Positions 7,760 to 18,300 of a stretch of 38,657 nucleotides of DNA are shown here, in pieces. The DNA is from Chitinophagaceae bacterium. GTDB taxonomy: Bacteria > Bacteroidota > Bacteroidia > Chitinophagales > Chitinophagaceae. The notes under the pieces were generated by a model. The model was not told the DNA's origin. It searched no databases and worked only from the letters and a program-made list of their open reading frames with translations. Positions within the stretch are counted from its first letter, which is position 1, and each line of letters begins with the position of its first letter. The translations under genes and the position numbers were made by a program. Location of the stretch: the NCBI GenBank assembly GCA_027486835.1, contig JAIXOJ010000169.1:1-38657 (forward strand). The letters are read 5' to 3'.

Positions 7760-10600
7760 CTAATTCCCCATGTGTCGCATCATATCCTTACCACTACGCA
7801 TCATATTTCTAAACATTGGGGGCATTTGCTGTTGTTTACTTGCAAATTTTCGCAGGTTGTACGTAAATGTTAGGCTAAAATATCGCTGTAGCACGTTTGT
7901 TTGTACGTCTTGAATGGTATTATTGGTTACTGTTCTGGTAATGCTAATGTTTTGGTTGAGTAGGTCATAAATAGCAAATTTAATTTCGCCATTTTGTTTC
8001 TTAAATACCAATTTACTTATACTGGCATTCCAAAGTGGAATACTTGTATTGTAGCCAGAGGAGCGTCCGCTATTAAAAGTATAATCAAAATCGCTGCCTA
8101 AAACCCAGCCTCCCTTAAAGGTGTATGTAGGTTCTAAGGAGATACTTTGGGTAAAATAATTTGCATTATTCTGGGATTGGATGGAATTGGTTACCACATT
8201 GTAAGTGGAAGTAGCAGATAGGTTAAGGTCTAGCTTTTCTTTCCAATTCATCGTCCAACCGATTGTTTCGCCTAAAGCTGTATTGTAATTATAGTTCAAA
8301 GCCGTGTTAAACAAACTAACACCACGGTTATGGCTAATGTTGGTTCCAAAACTTAGATTGCTCTTGGGTTTCCGAAGTTGGAATCCATAATTCGCATAGG
8401 CGGTAATGCTGTAAGTGCCATTGCGGTTAGCGTATGTAGTACGTTGTGTCCCTGCTTTAGGCCCTGTGGTAAATTGAGTTACATCACTTACAATTTTGTT
8501 ACTAGTAGTGCTACCATTTAACATCAAAAACAGGTTTCTGAATCGAAAGATGTCGAAAGAGGCATAAAACAACCTTAAAGAATGGGTAAATTCTTGGGCT
8601 AAATTTGGATTACCAGTAATGATGTTAGTTTGGTCAGCATTATCTGGTACGGGTTGCAATTGAGCAACACTAGGTTGATTGGTTCGCCCGTTATAGTTGA
8701 TTCTCAGGTTTTGGGTTTTAGTGAAATTATAAGTGAAATTAGCCGTTGGATACAAATTCACAAATTGCTTATTGAAACTGGTATCCTTCGTTTTATTATC
8801 ACTATTTAGTTCTGCCCATTGCAAACCATTAGTAATGCCGAAATTGAATTTGGGTGCCTGGTATCGATAACCCAATGTTATGCGATTACTAAAATTGACA
8901 TTCTCAAATTGATTGGTAAGGCTATCAACTGGAATTGAATACTGCTTAGTAGCTGTATCTAGCTGAAAGGTATTTTTTCCTGAGAGGCTTAATTTATAAT
9001 TATAGGCATAACTTAATTCAATCAACTGGTTTTTAGTAATAGGTTCGGTGTAAGAGAACGTAGTGTTGATATTTTTAGCATCAGAATTGGTGTTATTTAT
9101 TTGATCTAAGGTTCTTGATTTATTAATCAAAGAATCATAATTAATGGATGAATAAATGGAAGCAGTGCCATTATTATCGTTTCCACCAACGGATAGATTA
9201 ACTGAATAAGTACGTCCTTTCTTTTTAAAACGATGTCTAAATGTTGCATCCACATTACCGTTATAGCCCTTACTATTTTGGTTGTTTCGTTGACCAACAT
9301 TATTTAAGAAAAGGCTTTTATTCAGCGTAGTTGCAGTATTGGTTTCACTTTGTGTCTGGCTATTTTGAATGGTTACATTTGGACGAATGATTAATGAACT
9401 ACTTGAATCGATAGTCCATTCAATGTTATAATTGATTCTATGGTTTTGATTTTTATTAAGTGAATTGCTTACCTGGTTAGCGAATTGTGAAGAATCTGCA
9501 CTTCCAGAGAAACGCTGTGTGAGGCTATTGGAACGATTATCAATTGATAGATTATTATAGAAATAGCTGCCATAGGTTTCCACATGCTTACTCCATACGT
9601 CTTTATAATTAAACCCACCCGCCCAGGTAGTGGTGATGCCGCTGCTACTATTACCAGCTCCTAAACCTTGGATGGTATTTGAAACCGAGCCGCCACCGCC
9701 GCCACCGACCCTTCCACCACTACCGCTTCTGCCCATAGCACCCAAAATGTCTTGAATGCTAAATGCCTGCCTGTTCACATTATTTCCCTGACCGATGAAA
9801 CTAATTTGCTGGGTGTTCCTATAAACATTGAAATTTAAGCTGCTTTCATACCGTCCTTGATCCCCACCGCCAGCCATTGCCTTTCCAAAGTATCCTTTTC
9901 GTTTATCTTTTTTAGTGGTGATGTTGATGGTTTTTGTTCTATTTCCATCATCGAACCCGCTGAAAGCAGTTTGGTCGCTTTGGGCATCATACACTTGTAT
10001 TTTGTCAACAATATCTGGTGGTAAATTCTTAATGGCCATTTTTGGGTCATCCCCAAAAAAGCGTTTACCATCCACCAAAACCCTTTGGACTTGCTCCCCT
10101 TGCGCTTTTATAGTACCGTCTTTGGCCACTTCCACCCCAGGTAACTTTTTTAGTAAATCTTCTACGACGGCATTAGGTTTTGTTTTAAAACTACCAGCAT
10201 TATATTCAATGGTATCCTTTTTAATAACAATGGGAGATTGGGTAACTACTACTTCGTCTAGTAGCTTGGGTTGAATTTGTAAGTAAATATTACCAAAGTC
10301 TGCTTCGGCTTTTTCCTTCGCTAAAGTGATTCGTTTAAAAATAGTACGATAACCTTGGAAACTCATTTGCACTAAATAACTTCCAAAACCAATATTAGTC
10401 AATTTGAAATTGCCAGAAGCATCTGTGAGTCCAAACATTTCTAGTGTAGAGTCTTTTGCGTCTAAAATGGTGATAGAGGCATCTTTAAGGGATTGTTGGC
10501 TGGCAGTATCAATCAAACGGCCTTTTAATGTACCTGTAGTTTGCGCTATTAACTGACTACTAATAAAAAAACAACCAAACAATATTAATTTGTAACTCAT
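7760..10600 (-). CDS. Outer-membrane beta-barrel protein, TonB-receptor-like
   Basis: A 946-residue protein with a signal peptide (residues 1-19, ending I-A-Q). Residues 23-110 form a carboxypeptidase-regulatory-like domain (GTLKGRLIDTASQQSLKDA). Next comes a plug-like region (about 130-230) with VEDLLKKLPGVEVAKDG and VQRVLVDGKRFFGDDP. The rest is a large beta-barrel of the outer-membrane family 3 type. No TonB box is obvious, and no SusD partner is adjacent, so a glycan-uptake role is not supported. Members of this subgroup are often single, of unknown substrate. Two oddities are a Gly-rich loop (about residues 290-310) and a Met-rich tail (MPPMFRNMMRSGKDMMRHMGN-like) that could bind metal. 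It probably forms its own transcription unit. Confidence 0.87.
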   Translation of the reverse strand: MSYKLILFGCFFISSQLIAQTTGTLKGRLIDTASQQSLKDASITILDAKDSTLEMFGLTDASGNFKLTNIGFGSYLVQMSFQGYRTIFKRITLAKEKAEADFGNIYLQIQPKLLDEVVVTQSPIVIKKDTIEYNAGSFKTKPNAVVEDLLKKLPGVEVAKDGTIKAQGEQVQRVLVDGKRFFGDDPKMAIKNLPPDIVDKIQVYDAQSDQTAFSGFDDGNRTKTINITTKKDKRKGYFGKAMAGGGDQGRYESSLNFNVYRNTQQISFIGQGNNVNRQAFSIQDILGAMGRSGSGGRVGGGGGGSVSNTIQGLGAGNSSSGITTTWAGGFNYKDVWSKHVETYGSYFYNNLSIDNRSNSLTQRFSGSADSSQFANQVSNSLNKNQNHRINYNIEWTIDSSSSLIIRPNVTIQNSQTQSETNTATTLNKSLFLNNVGQRNNQNSKGYNGNVDATFRHRFKKKGRTYSVNLSVGGNDNNGTASIYSSINYDSLINKSRTLDQINNTNSDAKNINTTFSYTEPITKNQLIELSYAYNYKLSLSGKNTFQLDTATKQYSIPVDSLTNQFENVNFSNRITLGYRYQAPKFNFGITNGLQWAELNSDNKTKDTSFNKQFVNLYPTANFTYNFTKTQNLRINYNGRTNQPSVAQLQPVPDNADQTNIITGNPNLAQEFTHSLRLFYASFDIFRFRNLFLMLNGSTTSNKIVSDVTQFTTGPKAGTQRTTYANRNGTYSITAYANYGFQLRKPKSNLSFGTNISHNRGVSLFNTALNYNYNTALGETIGWTMNWKEKLDLNLSATSTYNVVTNSIQSQNNANYFTQSISLEPTYTFKGGWVLGSDFDYTFNSGRSSGYNTSIPLWNASISKLVFKKQNGEIKFAIYDLLNQNISITRTVTNNTIQDVQTNVLQRYFSLTFTYNLRKFASKQQQMPPMFRNMMRSGKDMMRHMGN

Positions 10601-10906
10601 AAACCCTAAGAATTTTTCAGGAACTCAATATGAAACTCAAGCAAACTAGTCGCTTTATTAGCAATAGAAATCATAAAATCGGTGTGCAGATAGTTATTCT
10701 TATAAACAAAGCTGTCCCCATAAAAAAACAAAATAGAAACCAAAATGAAACCGATGTTATAGCTCTATTAGTAGTGTTATCATCACCAACTAATTAAGCC
10801 ATCTCCAATTGGAAGTTTCGTTAGACTTTAGAAGACTGAATATTATAAGCTAGATCCGATCTTAGCAAAGGGATGAAACTGAACAATTCAATTGAAAGTA
10901 AACTAC
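10601..10906. other. Intergenic stretch upstream of the barrel-protein gene
   Basis: About 300 bp without a gene, RNA or repeat that I can support. It presumably carries the barrel-protein promoter, but no strong consensus match was found. Confidence 0.4.
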
Positions 10907-10948
10907 AAAAAAAATCCCCACTGTTAAGCAACAGCGGGGATTTTTTTT
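10907..10948 (-). terminator. Rho-independent terminator after the cohesin-type gene
   Basis: An A8-TCCCC-x-CTGTT stem pairs with AACAG-x-GGGGA-T8 around a 4-base loop. The symmetric A and T tracts let it work in both directions. It lies 18 bp downstream of the stop codon of the gene at 10967-12229. Confidence 0.9.
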
Positions 10949-10966
10949 ATTTATTTAAAACTTTGA

Positions 10967-12229
10967 TTAATATTTGATAAATTGTTGTTTTTGTACAGAT
11001 TCACCCTTTACGATAACAAGATAATTACCTCTGCCCAATTCAGCAACATTGATGTTAGCGGTGTTAGCACCAACGTATAGTTGTACTTGTTGTTGTTTGA
11101 TAACTTTACCAAGAATATCAACGATTTGCACTGTTACATTTTCATCTTTCAAATTTTGGATTTGAAGAGAAAGATTTTCTTTAACTGGGTTAGGGTATAT
11201 TGACAAACCAACTTTTCCATTAACTGTAAGCACAACAACATTGCTATAGGAATAGCTACCATCATTTGCTTTTATCAATAAACGATAGTATAATTTACTA
11301 GAAGAAGCAATAGCATCAGCTGTAGTATAGCTACCATTAGAACGATTGCTAGAAGTAGCAATTGAAGGAATTTGTATTACATTAGTAAACTCAACACCAT
11401 TGGTGCTACGTTGTAAAATGTAAACAACACCAGCTTGGTCATTTAATGATGTCCAATTTAAATTAGCAGAACCTGCTTTATAAAAACCAGAGAACTGCTT
11501 AAGTTGAATAGGTAATAATGGTGCAGAAGTTAACACACAACCAGTAGGATAAGTAGCTGTAACTGTGTAAGAACCAGAACCGGTAGCATTAGTTAAGGTT
11601 TTTCCAGTGCCTACTGTTACGCCATTTAGTTTCCACTCGTAACTTGTTGGAGTACCGCTAACTACAGCTGTTAAAGTAGTACCAGTTTTACTGATTGTAG
11701 GATTTGTTACAAACCCTACACCTCCGCTAAAAAATTCAGCATCTACCGATGTCATTGGAAAACCAGTCATGTCTGCTTCATTAATTTCAAGTTTGGTAGG
11801 TGTATTGCTAAGTTTTACAGGACTAAAACCAACAAGAACTTTTACAACATTAAATTTCAATGTAAACAAAATAGTAGTGTCTGCTACAGTTTGCGGGGTA
11901 AGAGAATTGTCAAACCAAAGAAAATTAACGTTGCCATTTGCTGCACTAGTTAGACCCATATTGCTAGCGTTAAGTGCAATAACACTTGAACCATAACTAA
12001 TTGAGGTATATTTTAGAATGGCAGTATCCCAAACTATAGAACCTTGGAAACCCAAGACACTTGTAAAATTTTTAGCCCTCAAAGAAACAGAAATTGAAGT
12101 ACCAGTAGTACAAATGTTATCAAGACTATCTAGATATAAAGTCTTTTTTTGGGCACTTAAATTAGTCATTGAAGACAAGCCCACTAAAAGGGCAAAAACA
12201 AATAAAAACTTAGTAAAACTCTTTTTCAT
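10967..12229 (-). CDS. Secreted cohesin-domain protein with T9SS sorting domain
   Basis: About 420 residues starting at MKKSFTKFLF, with its start codon at 12227-12229. A start at 12286 would add 19 residues before the signal peptide and is less likely. The signal peptide ends at L-S-A-Q. Next is a cohesin-like domain (about 30-170): a beta-sandwich pattern with VSLRAKNFTSVLGFQGSIVW, NGNVNFLWFDNS and a final strand ending at GGVGF. A short Ig-like segment follows (about 175-235), then a strand-rich Fn3-like part with L-N-W-T-S. The C-terminus is a type A T9SS sorting domain starting at LSIYPNPVKENLSL and ending QQFIKY. It is therefore exported across the outer membrane by T9SS and probably surface-attached. 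It lies 111 bp downstream of the giant adhesin gene on the same strand; the two share domain types and may work together. Confidence 0.85.
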   Translation of the reverse strand: MKKSFTKFLFVFALLVGLSSMTNLSAQKKTLYLDSLDNICTTGTSISVSLRAKNFTSVLGFQGSIVWDTAILKYTSISYGSSVIALNASNMGLTSAANGNVNFLWFDNSLTPQTVADTTILFTLKFNVVKVLVGFSPVKLSNTPTKLEINEADMTGFPMTSVDAEFFSGGVGFVTNPTISKTGTTLTAVVSGTPTSYEWKLNGVTVGTGKTLTNATGSGSYTVTATYPTGCVLTSAPLLPIQLKQFSGFYKAGSANLNWTSLNDQAGVVYILQRSTNGVEFTNVIQIPSIATSSNRSNGSYTTADAIASSSKLYYRLLIKANDGSYSYSNVVVLTVNGKVGLSIYPNPVKENLSLQIQNLKDENVTVQIVDILGKVIKQQQVQLYVGANTANINVAELGRGNYLVIVKGESVQKQQFIKY

Positions 12230-12295
12230 CGTGCGTATTTTTTTATTAAACATTAAAAAGGTGATTGCAATTATACAATAATACATTTAAAAAGT

Positions 12296-12324
12296 GGGAG
12301 CAAGCTTAAAAAAAACTTACTCCC
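12296..12324 (-). terminator. Hairpin between adhesin and cohesin-type genes
   Basis: Read on the minus strand, GGGAGTAAG and CTTGCTCCC pair with one mismatch around a T-rich loop and are followed by ACTTTTT. It sits 17 bp after the adhesin stop and before the next start. It could terminate or attenuate read-through between the two genes. Confidence 0.6.
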
Positions 12325-12340
12325 TACTAAAAAAACAAGA

Positions 12341-15300
12341 TTATTTTACTAAAAGAACAGGTTTTGTTCTTGCATTTGCGATACCAGAAGCAGTAATATA
12401 GTATTGTCCTGCTGGTAGATTCGCATTAGATTGTAGGTTGAACTGAAGTGTATTTGTGCCACTTAATACATATTTCTCAAAGTGAAGAACTACTTTACCA
12501 TGTGTATTAGTAACATCAAAAGATACCTTCTTAGGCTCTGCAACATTTATTGCAATAGTTAATTTGCCATCTATAGTTGGGTTAGGTGTTATATTCCAAT
12601 TATCAGTTGTTGCAAACTCAACTGTGTTAAGTAATTTACCACTGGTTTTCACAATTCCAACTTTATTGAAATCAGCATCCCAAGCTTCTACTTGTATCAG
12701 CTCAGAGGAAACATTAATAGCATCATTAGTAATTGGTGATTTTTTGTTGAACACCAACTCAAACACCTGACTACCATCGGATAATGTTTTGGCCTCGTTC
12801 TTACTATCTGCCCATAGGAAAGATATTTTGCCCTCTGAAGCTTTACCCACACTGTATTCCATATCCAATGTATTCTTGTCGATACCTACTAATTGTAGTT
12901 GATTAGCATTGAAATGGAGTGTGTACTGCATACCGATAATGTTCTTAAAGTTTTTAACACGAATTGGAATACGCACCTGATTTGATTCAGTTGCTGGAAC
13001 ATCATTGAAATAGATTTCAATTGGTTTAGTGATTTTACTGATTGATCCAAATGGAGTAAGCGTCGGATTCCAATCATAGTTAACATCTCCTAGTTTAATT
13101 CCAATGAACGACTGGCTCTTTTTATCTGAACCAATTGATGATATTACGATGCTGTCTTTGTAAGGTATCGTTACTGTAGTTTCACTTATACTACTGTCAA
13201 CAAATGCCCATAAACGATTGCCAATAAAGCTCTTATCAATACCAAGTATCAAACGCTTTAGATACAATATATCTAGCACAGAAACGCTACCACTTTTGTC
13301 CACATCTGCAGCTATCACTTTATAGGGAGAATTAAAAGTGAACTTATTCAAAATGGCTCCTTGTATTTGCAATACATCAATTACAGATATACCATTTGCT
13401 TTTATGGAATCATTGTTCTTTGAAGGAACGATTACATTAGAAGTTCCAGATGTTACCTTGAAACTGTAGTTCCCAGCAGCATCTGTAGTTGTACTTGTGC
13501 CTCCATTTAATGATACGGTTGCAACAGGAACTGCATAGCCTAAAGGAGATTTAATGCTACCGGCTATAGTGAATTCTGTTGTAACTGACATTATCACTAA
13601 ATTAGAAGTAACTGTGTTTGCAGTGACACAACCCAAACTTGTTGTAATAACACACGCAATTGTGTCCTTATCATTTAAAGTAGTAGTCGTGTAGGTAACG
13701 GCAATGGCACCAGCAATTGGCACTCCATTTTTAGTCCATTGATAAACTGGTGATACTCCACCATTAACTGGGTTTGCTGTAAAAATCACCGAAGTTCCAC
13801 TGTTTATACTAGTTGCACTCGCTGTTATCGAAACGCTTGGAGTGAGCGGAGTTGTAACTGTTAGCACTAAGGTTGCTAAACTATCACAGCCAGTGGCATT
13901 TGATAGGGTATCCGTGTAAGAACCTGCGATCGAATAAGACTTTCCGTTGAAAGTATAGCTAGCCCCTCCACAGATTGTGGCATTGGTAGTACTAGATGTT
14001 TTAGCATTTACTGTTAAAATCAATGTTGCCGTACTATCGCAACCAACCGCATTTGTTGTTTTGAAAGAATAGGTTCCAGCAGTTGAATAATTGTTTCCAT
14101 TAAATGTATAGACACTGCCCTGACAGATACTCGCTTTCGTAGTAGAACTAGTCGCAGCTTTTACAGTAATAGCAACTGTATTACTAGTAACTGTTTTTGC
14201 AGTTACACAAGCTAGTGAACTGTTCAAATCACAGGTAACTAAATCGCCATCACTCAAGGTAGATGTAGAGTAGGTACTTCCTGTAATTCCGGTAGATACT
14301 CCATTCACTTTCCAAGTGTATGTAGGGGTTGCACCGTTGTTGTTACCCGCAGCCGTGAAAGCAACACTAGTACCAGCGCATACCGAAGTTGCAGATGCAG
14401 ATATGCTTACAGATGGAGTTACAAAATTGGTAACGTTAACCGAGATATTATTGCTGGAAGCAGTTGTTGCAGTAACACAAGCAACGCTACTAGTTAAAAT
14501 ACATGCAATCTTATCAGTAGCGGTTAAAGCATTATCACTGTAAGTGGCTGCATTCGTACCAACGTTCACGCCATTCTTAGTCCATTGGTAAGTAGGTGTT
14601 ATACCACCATTTACTGTTGCGGCAGTGAAGCTCACGGCTGCACCGAAGCATACATTAGAAGATGAAGTTGAAATAGTTATTGATGGTGTGACACTCGGAG
14701 TTAGAGTAACAGTATTGGTTGTGCTGTCTATACAACCTTGATTTGAGGTAGCAGTCAAGACAACAGTAAATGTACCCGCTTTGCTATATGTATGAGCAGC
14801 ATCAGTAACATTATCTAAAGTTGCATCACCAAATGACCATTTGTAACTGTTAGTTCCAGAGGAAATGGTGCTACCATTGGTGAAAGCGTAATTGTTTCCA
14901 TTCAAGCATTGAGTAGCATTATTTATGGTGAATGCCGCAGATGGATTTGGATGAATTACAACTTGTTTTGTAAGACTATCGATACATCCTCCGTTGCCTA
15001 TAGCCAATAATTTCACATCATAAGTTCCTGCGGTCGCAAAAACATTGGTGGGGCTGACTGTTGTGGATTGTTTGTTATCAATCGTCCAACTGTAGGTTAA
15101 TGAACCGCTTGCTATAGTAGTGCCGTTAGTAAACACAAAATAGTTTCCATTTAAGCATTGTGCGCTATCATTTACACTAAATGAAACAATTGGAATGGCA
15201 CTTACCGATAATGCTTTTTTTGCAGTATTGGTACAACCGAAGCTGTTAGTAACGGTATAGCTAATTGTATCAACACCAACGTTCACTGCGTTTACTAAAC

Positions 15301-18300
15301 CAGCAGCATCTATTGTGGCGACATTGGTATTAGCGTTACTCCATACACCGCCAGTTGTGGTTGAAGAGAAAGTGGTACTGGTACCATCACAAATAGCATT
15401 TACACTATTAATTGTTGGTGTACTAGGAAGATCATTGATACGCACTGCAAATGTTGCTTTTCCAACGCAGCCAGAACCATTTGTTATACTATATACTATT
15501 GTATCAACGCCAGAAGCCACCGCTGTTACCAAACCGTTGGCATCTACTGTAGCTAGATTGGTATATACACTTGACCAAGAACCCAAAGTACTGCTGTGGG
15601 ACAATTGGGTAGTAGCTCCTACACAAATTGAATCAACTCCAGAAATGGCGGAAACAACTGGAAGTGCTGCAACAGTGGCGTTGCTAAATACCGTGCTTGT
15701 ACAACCATTTTTGGTAACTGAATAAGTAACAATTACAGCACCAGGAGTTTTACCAGTGATAGTGCCACTAGCATCAACGGAGGCTATGTTTGAATCATTT
15801 ACCACCCATGTACCGCCAGATGTAGTATCTGTGAACGAAATTGTTGACCCCACACATACTGTGGTTGCGGTGCTTTTAATAACCCCAACCGTTGGAATTG
15901 GGTTAACAGTAAATGTTGTAGAAGCTACACTACTACATGGAGCAGTTGGCCCTATTTGCCTTGCTGTAACTGTATAATAAATAGTAGCTGTACCAGCAGA
16001 AATACCTGTGACCTTTCCAGTATTTACATCTACAGTAGCTATAGCTGTATTGCTACTAGACCATGCAGCTGTACTACCACCTGCTAAGCTAGAAGTATTT
16101 GATAATTGACTTGTTGCGCCGACACACACGGTATTTACGCCTGTTGTTGCAACCACCACTGGTGATGCAGAAACATTTACATTTCTGTTTGCCACACTGG
16201 CACATCCGGTTGCATTAGTAATTGTGTATAACACTACCGCTGTACCCTGTGCAACACCTCTTACAACGCCTGTGCTAGCATTGACTGTGGCAATAGCTGG
16301 GTTGCTGGTTGACCAAACACCTCCAGCAGTATTATTCGCGTAAGTGGTAGTGGATCCTACACAAACAGTGTTAGTACCGGTAGTTTGCGTGGAAAGATTA
16401 GGACCCACATTTACTGCAATTGTTTTTGTTGCAAATGGAGATACACAACCTTGCGCACTTGTAACTTGATAACCCACAGTTACATTAACCGTACCACCAC
16501 CACCAAATACTACTAAACCTTTAGCTACACCTGTAGTAGCATCAACAGATAGAGAATTGGGATTTCCGCTGGTCCAAGTGCCACCAGTTACTGTGTTGGT
16601 TAACGTTGTGGAATCGCCAGAACAAATAGAATTTGGTCCGCTAATTGTACCAACGGTTGGTCTATTATTTACTACAATAGTTTTTGTGGCAGAACCTGAG
16701 CAACCACTACCGTTATCTACAAAATAGGTTAAAGTGGTTGTTCCTGCTTTTATAGGAGTTACTAATCCTGTGGTATTAACGGTAGCAACGGTATTATCGG
16801 AACTGCTCCAAGTACCAGTGGAACCAGATGAAAGTACGGTAGCATCCGTGAATTGGGAATTGGTACCAATACAAATATTAGTGTTTCCAACAATCGGTGA
16901 AACAACAAGGGCAGTATCAATCGTAACTATTTTGTAGTTCGTTCTTACACAACCAGTACCGTTAGATACGGTGTAAGAAATAGAATCTTTTCCAGCAGCT
17001 TTACCGATTACAATACCATTTACTACCGTTGCAATAGCGGTGTTTAAAGATGCCCATGTACCGCCAGTAACAGATGTGGTTAATGAAATGATATTACCAA
17101 TACAAGTTGAATTAGAACCAGAAATAGTAAAGTTGTTTGGCTTGTTAGCTACTGTAAGATTGGTAGAGGCCGATTGTGAACAACCATAGGCATTCGTAAC
17201 GGTGTAAGTTATCGTTACATTTCCAGCCCGTACGCCTGCCACATACCCATTTTGGTCAACAGTGGCAAAAGCAGGAATATTACTACTCCAAGTACCTCCA
17301 GTTGTAGCATTTGTAATTAAAATTGTGTCTGTAGTACAAACAGTGGTAGTAGTGGTAATATTTGAACCCAAAGAAGGGATATCACTTACTATTATATTTT
17401 TCTCTGCATAACCAGTACAGCTTCCACTTCCTATGGTGTATTTTACAGTAGCAACGCCAGGAGTTAAACCAGTAACCACACCACTTGCATTTACATTTAC
17501 CACCCCTGCAGGAGTAGCACTCCATGTTCCACCTGTGGTGCTATTCGTCAATGTTACAGTGCTACCTAAACATACGCTAGCAGGACCAACTAATGCGGAG
17601 ACAGTGATTCCAGTGGAAACATTGATTACGAACGATGCAGTTGCCGAACAATTAGCCCCACTTTTAACGGTGTAATAAATGGTGTCAGTACCAACACTAA
17701 TTCCACTTACCAACCCTGCTGTGGAAACAGTAGCAATAGCTGCATTGCTAGTAGTCCATGTGCCGCCTGCTGTAGTGTTGGTAAGTGTGGTGGTAGATCC
17801 TGTACAAATGGAATTAGTACCAGTAATTGCAGCCACCGTTGGTAGGTTACTTACGGTTACTGATAGGACTGCATTTCTGGAACATCCACCGGTACCTATA
17901 ACTGTATAAAGGATATTAGCAGTGCCTGCCCTTAACCCAGTTACCACACCACTATTATTAACAGTGGCTACAGTGGTATTGTTAGAAGACCAAGTACCTC
18001 CTGTTGTGCTGCATGAAAGGGTTGTTGTATTGTTAACGCAAATTGAATTAGTTCCTGTAATGGCTGCAATTGTTGGGGGATTACTTACGGTAATGCCTAC
18101 AAAACTTGAGGTACTACAACCAGTAGTTCCATTGGTAACTGTATAGTAAATTGTGTCCGAACCAGCAGAAATACCAGTTACACGACCATTAACACTTACA
18201 GTGGCTATTGCCGAGTTTGAACTAGACCATACACCTCCATTCGTAGCATTGGTAAAAATTGTGGTAGAACCAATACAGATTGCAGTTGTTGAAGCAGTGA

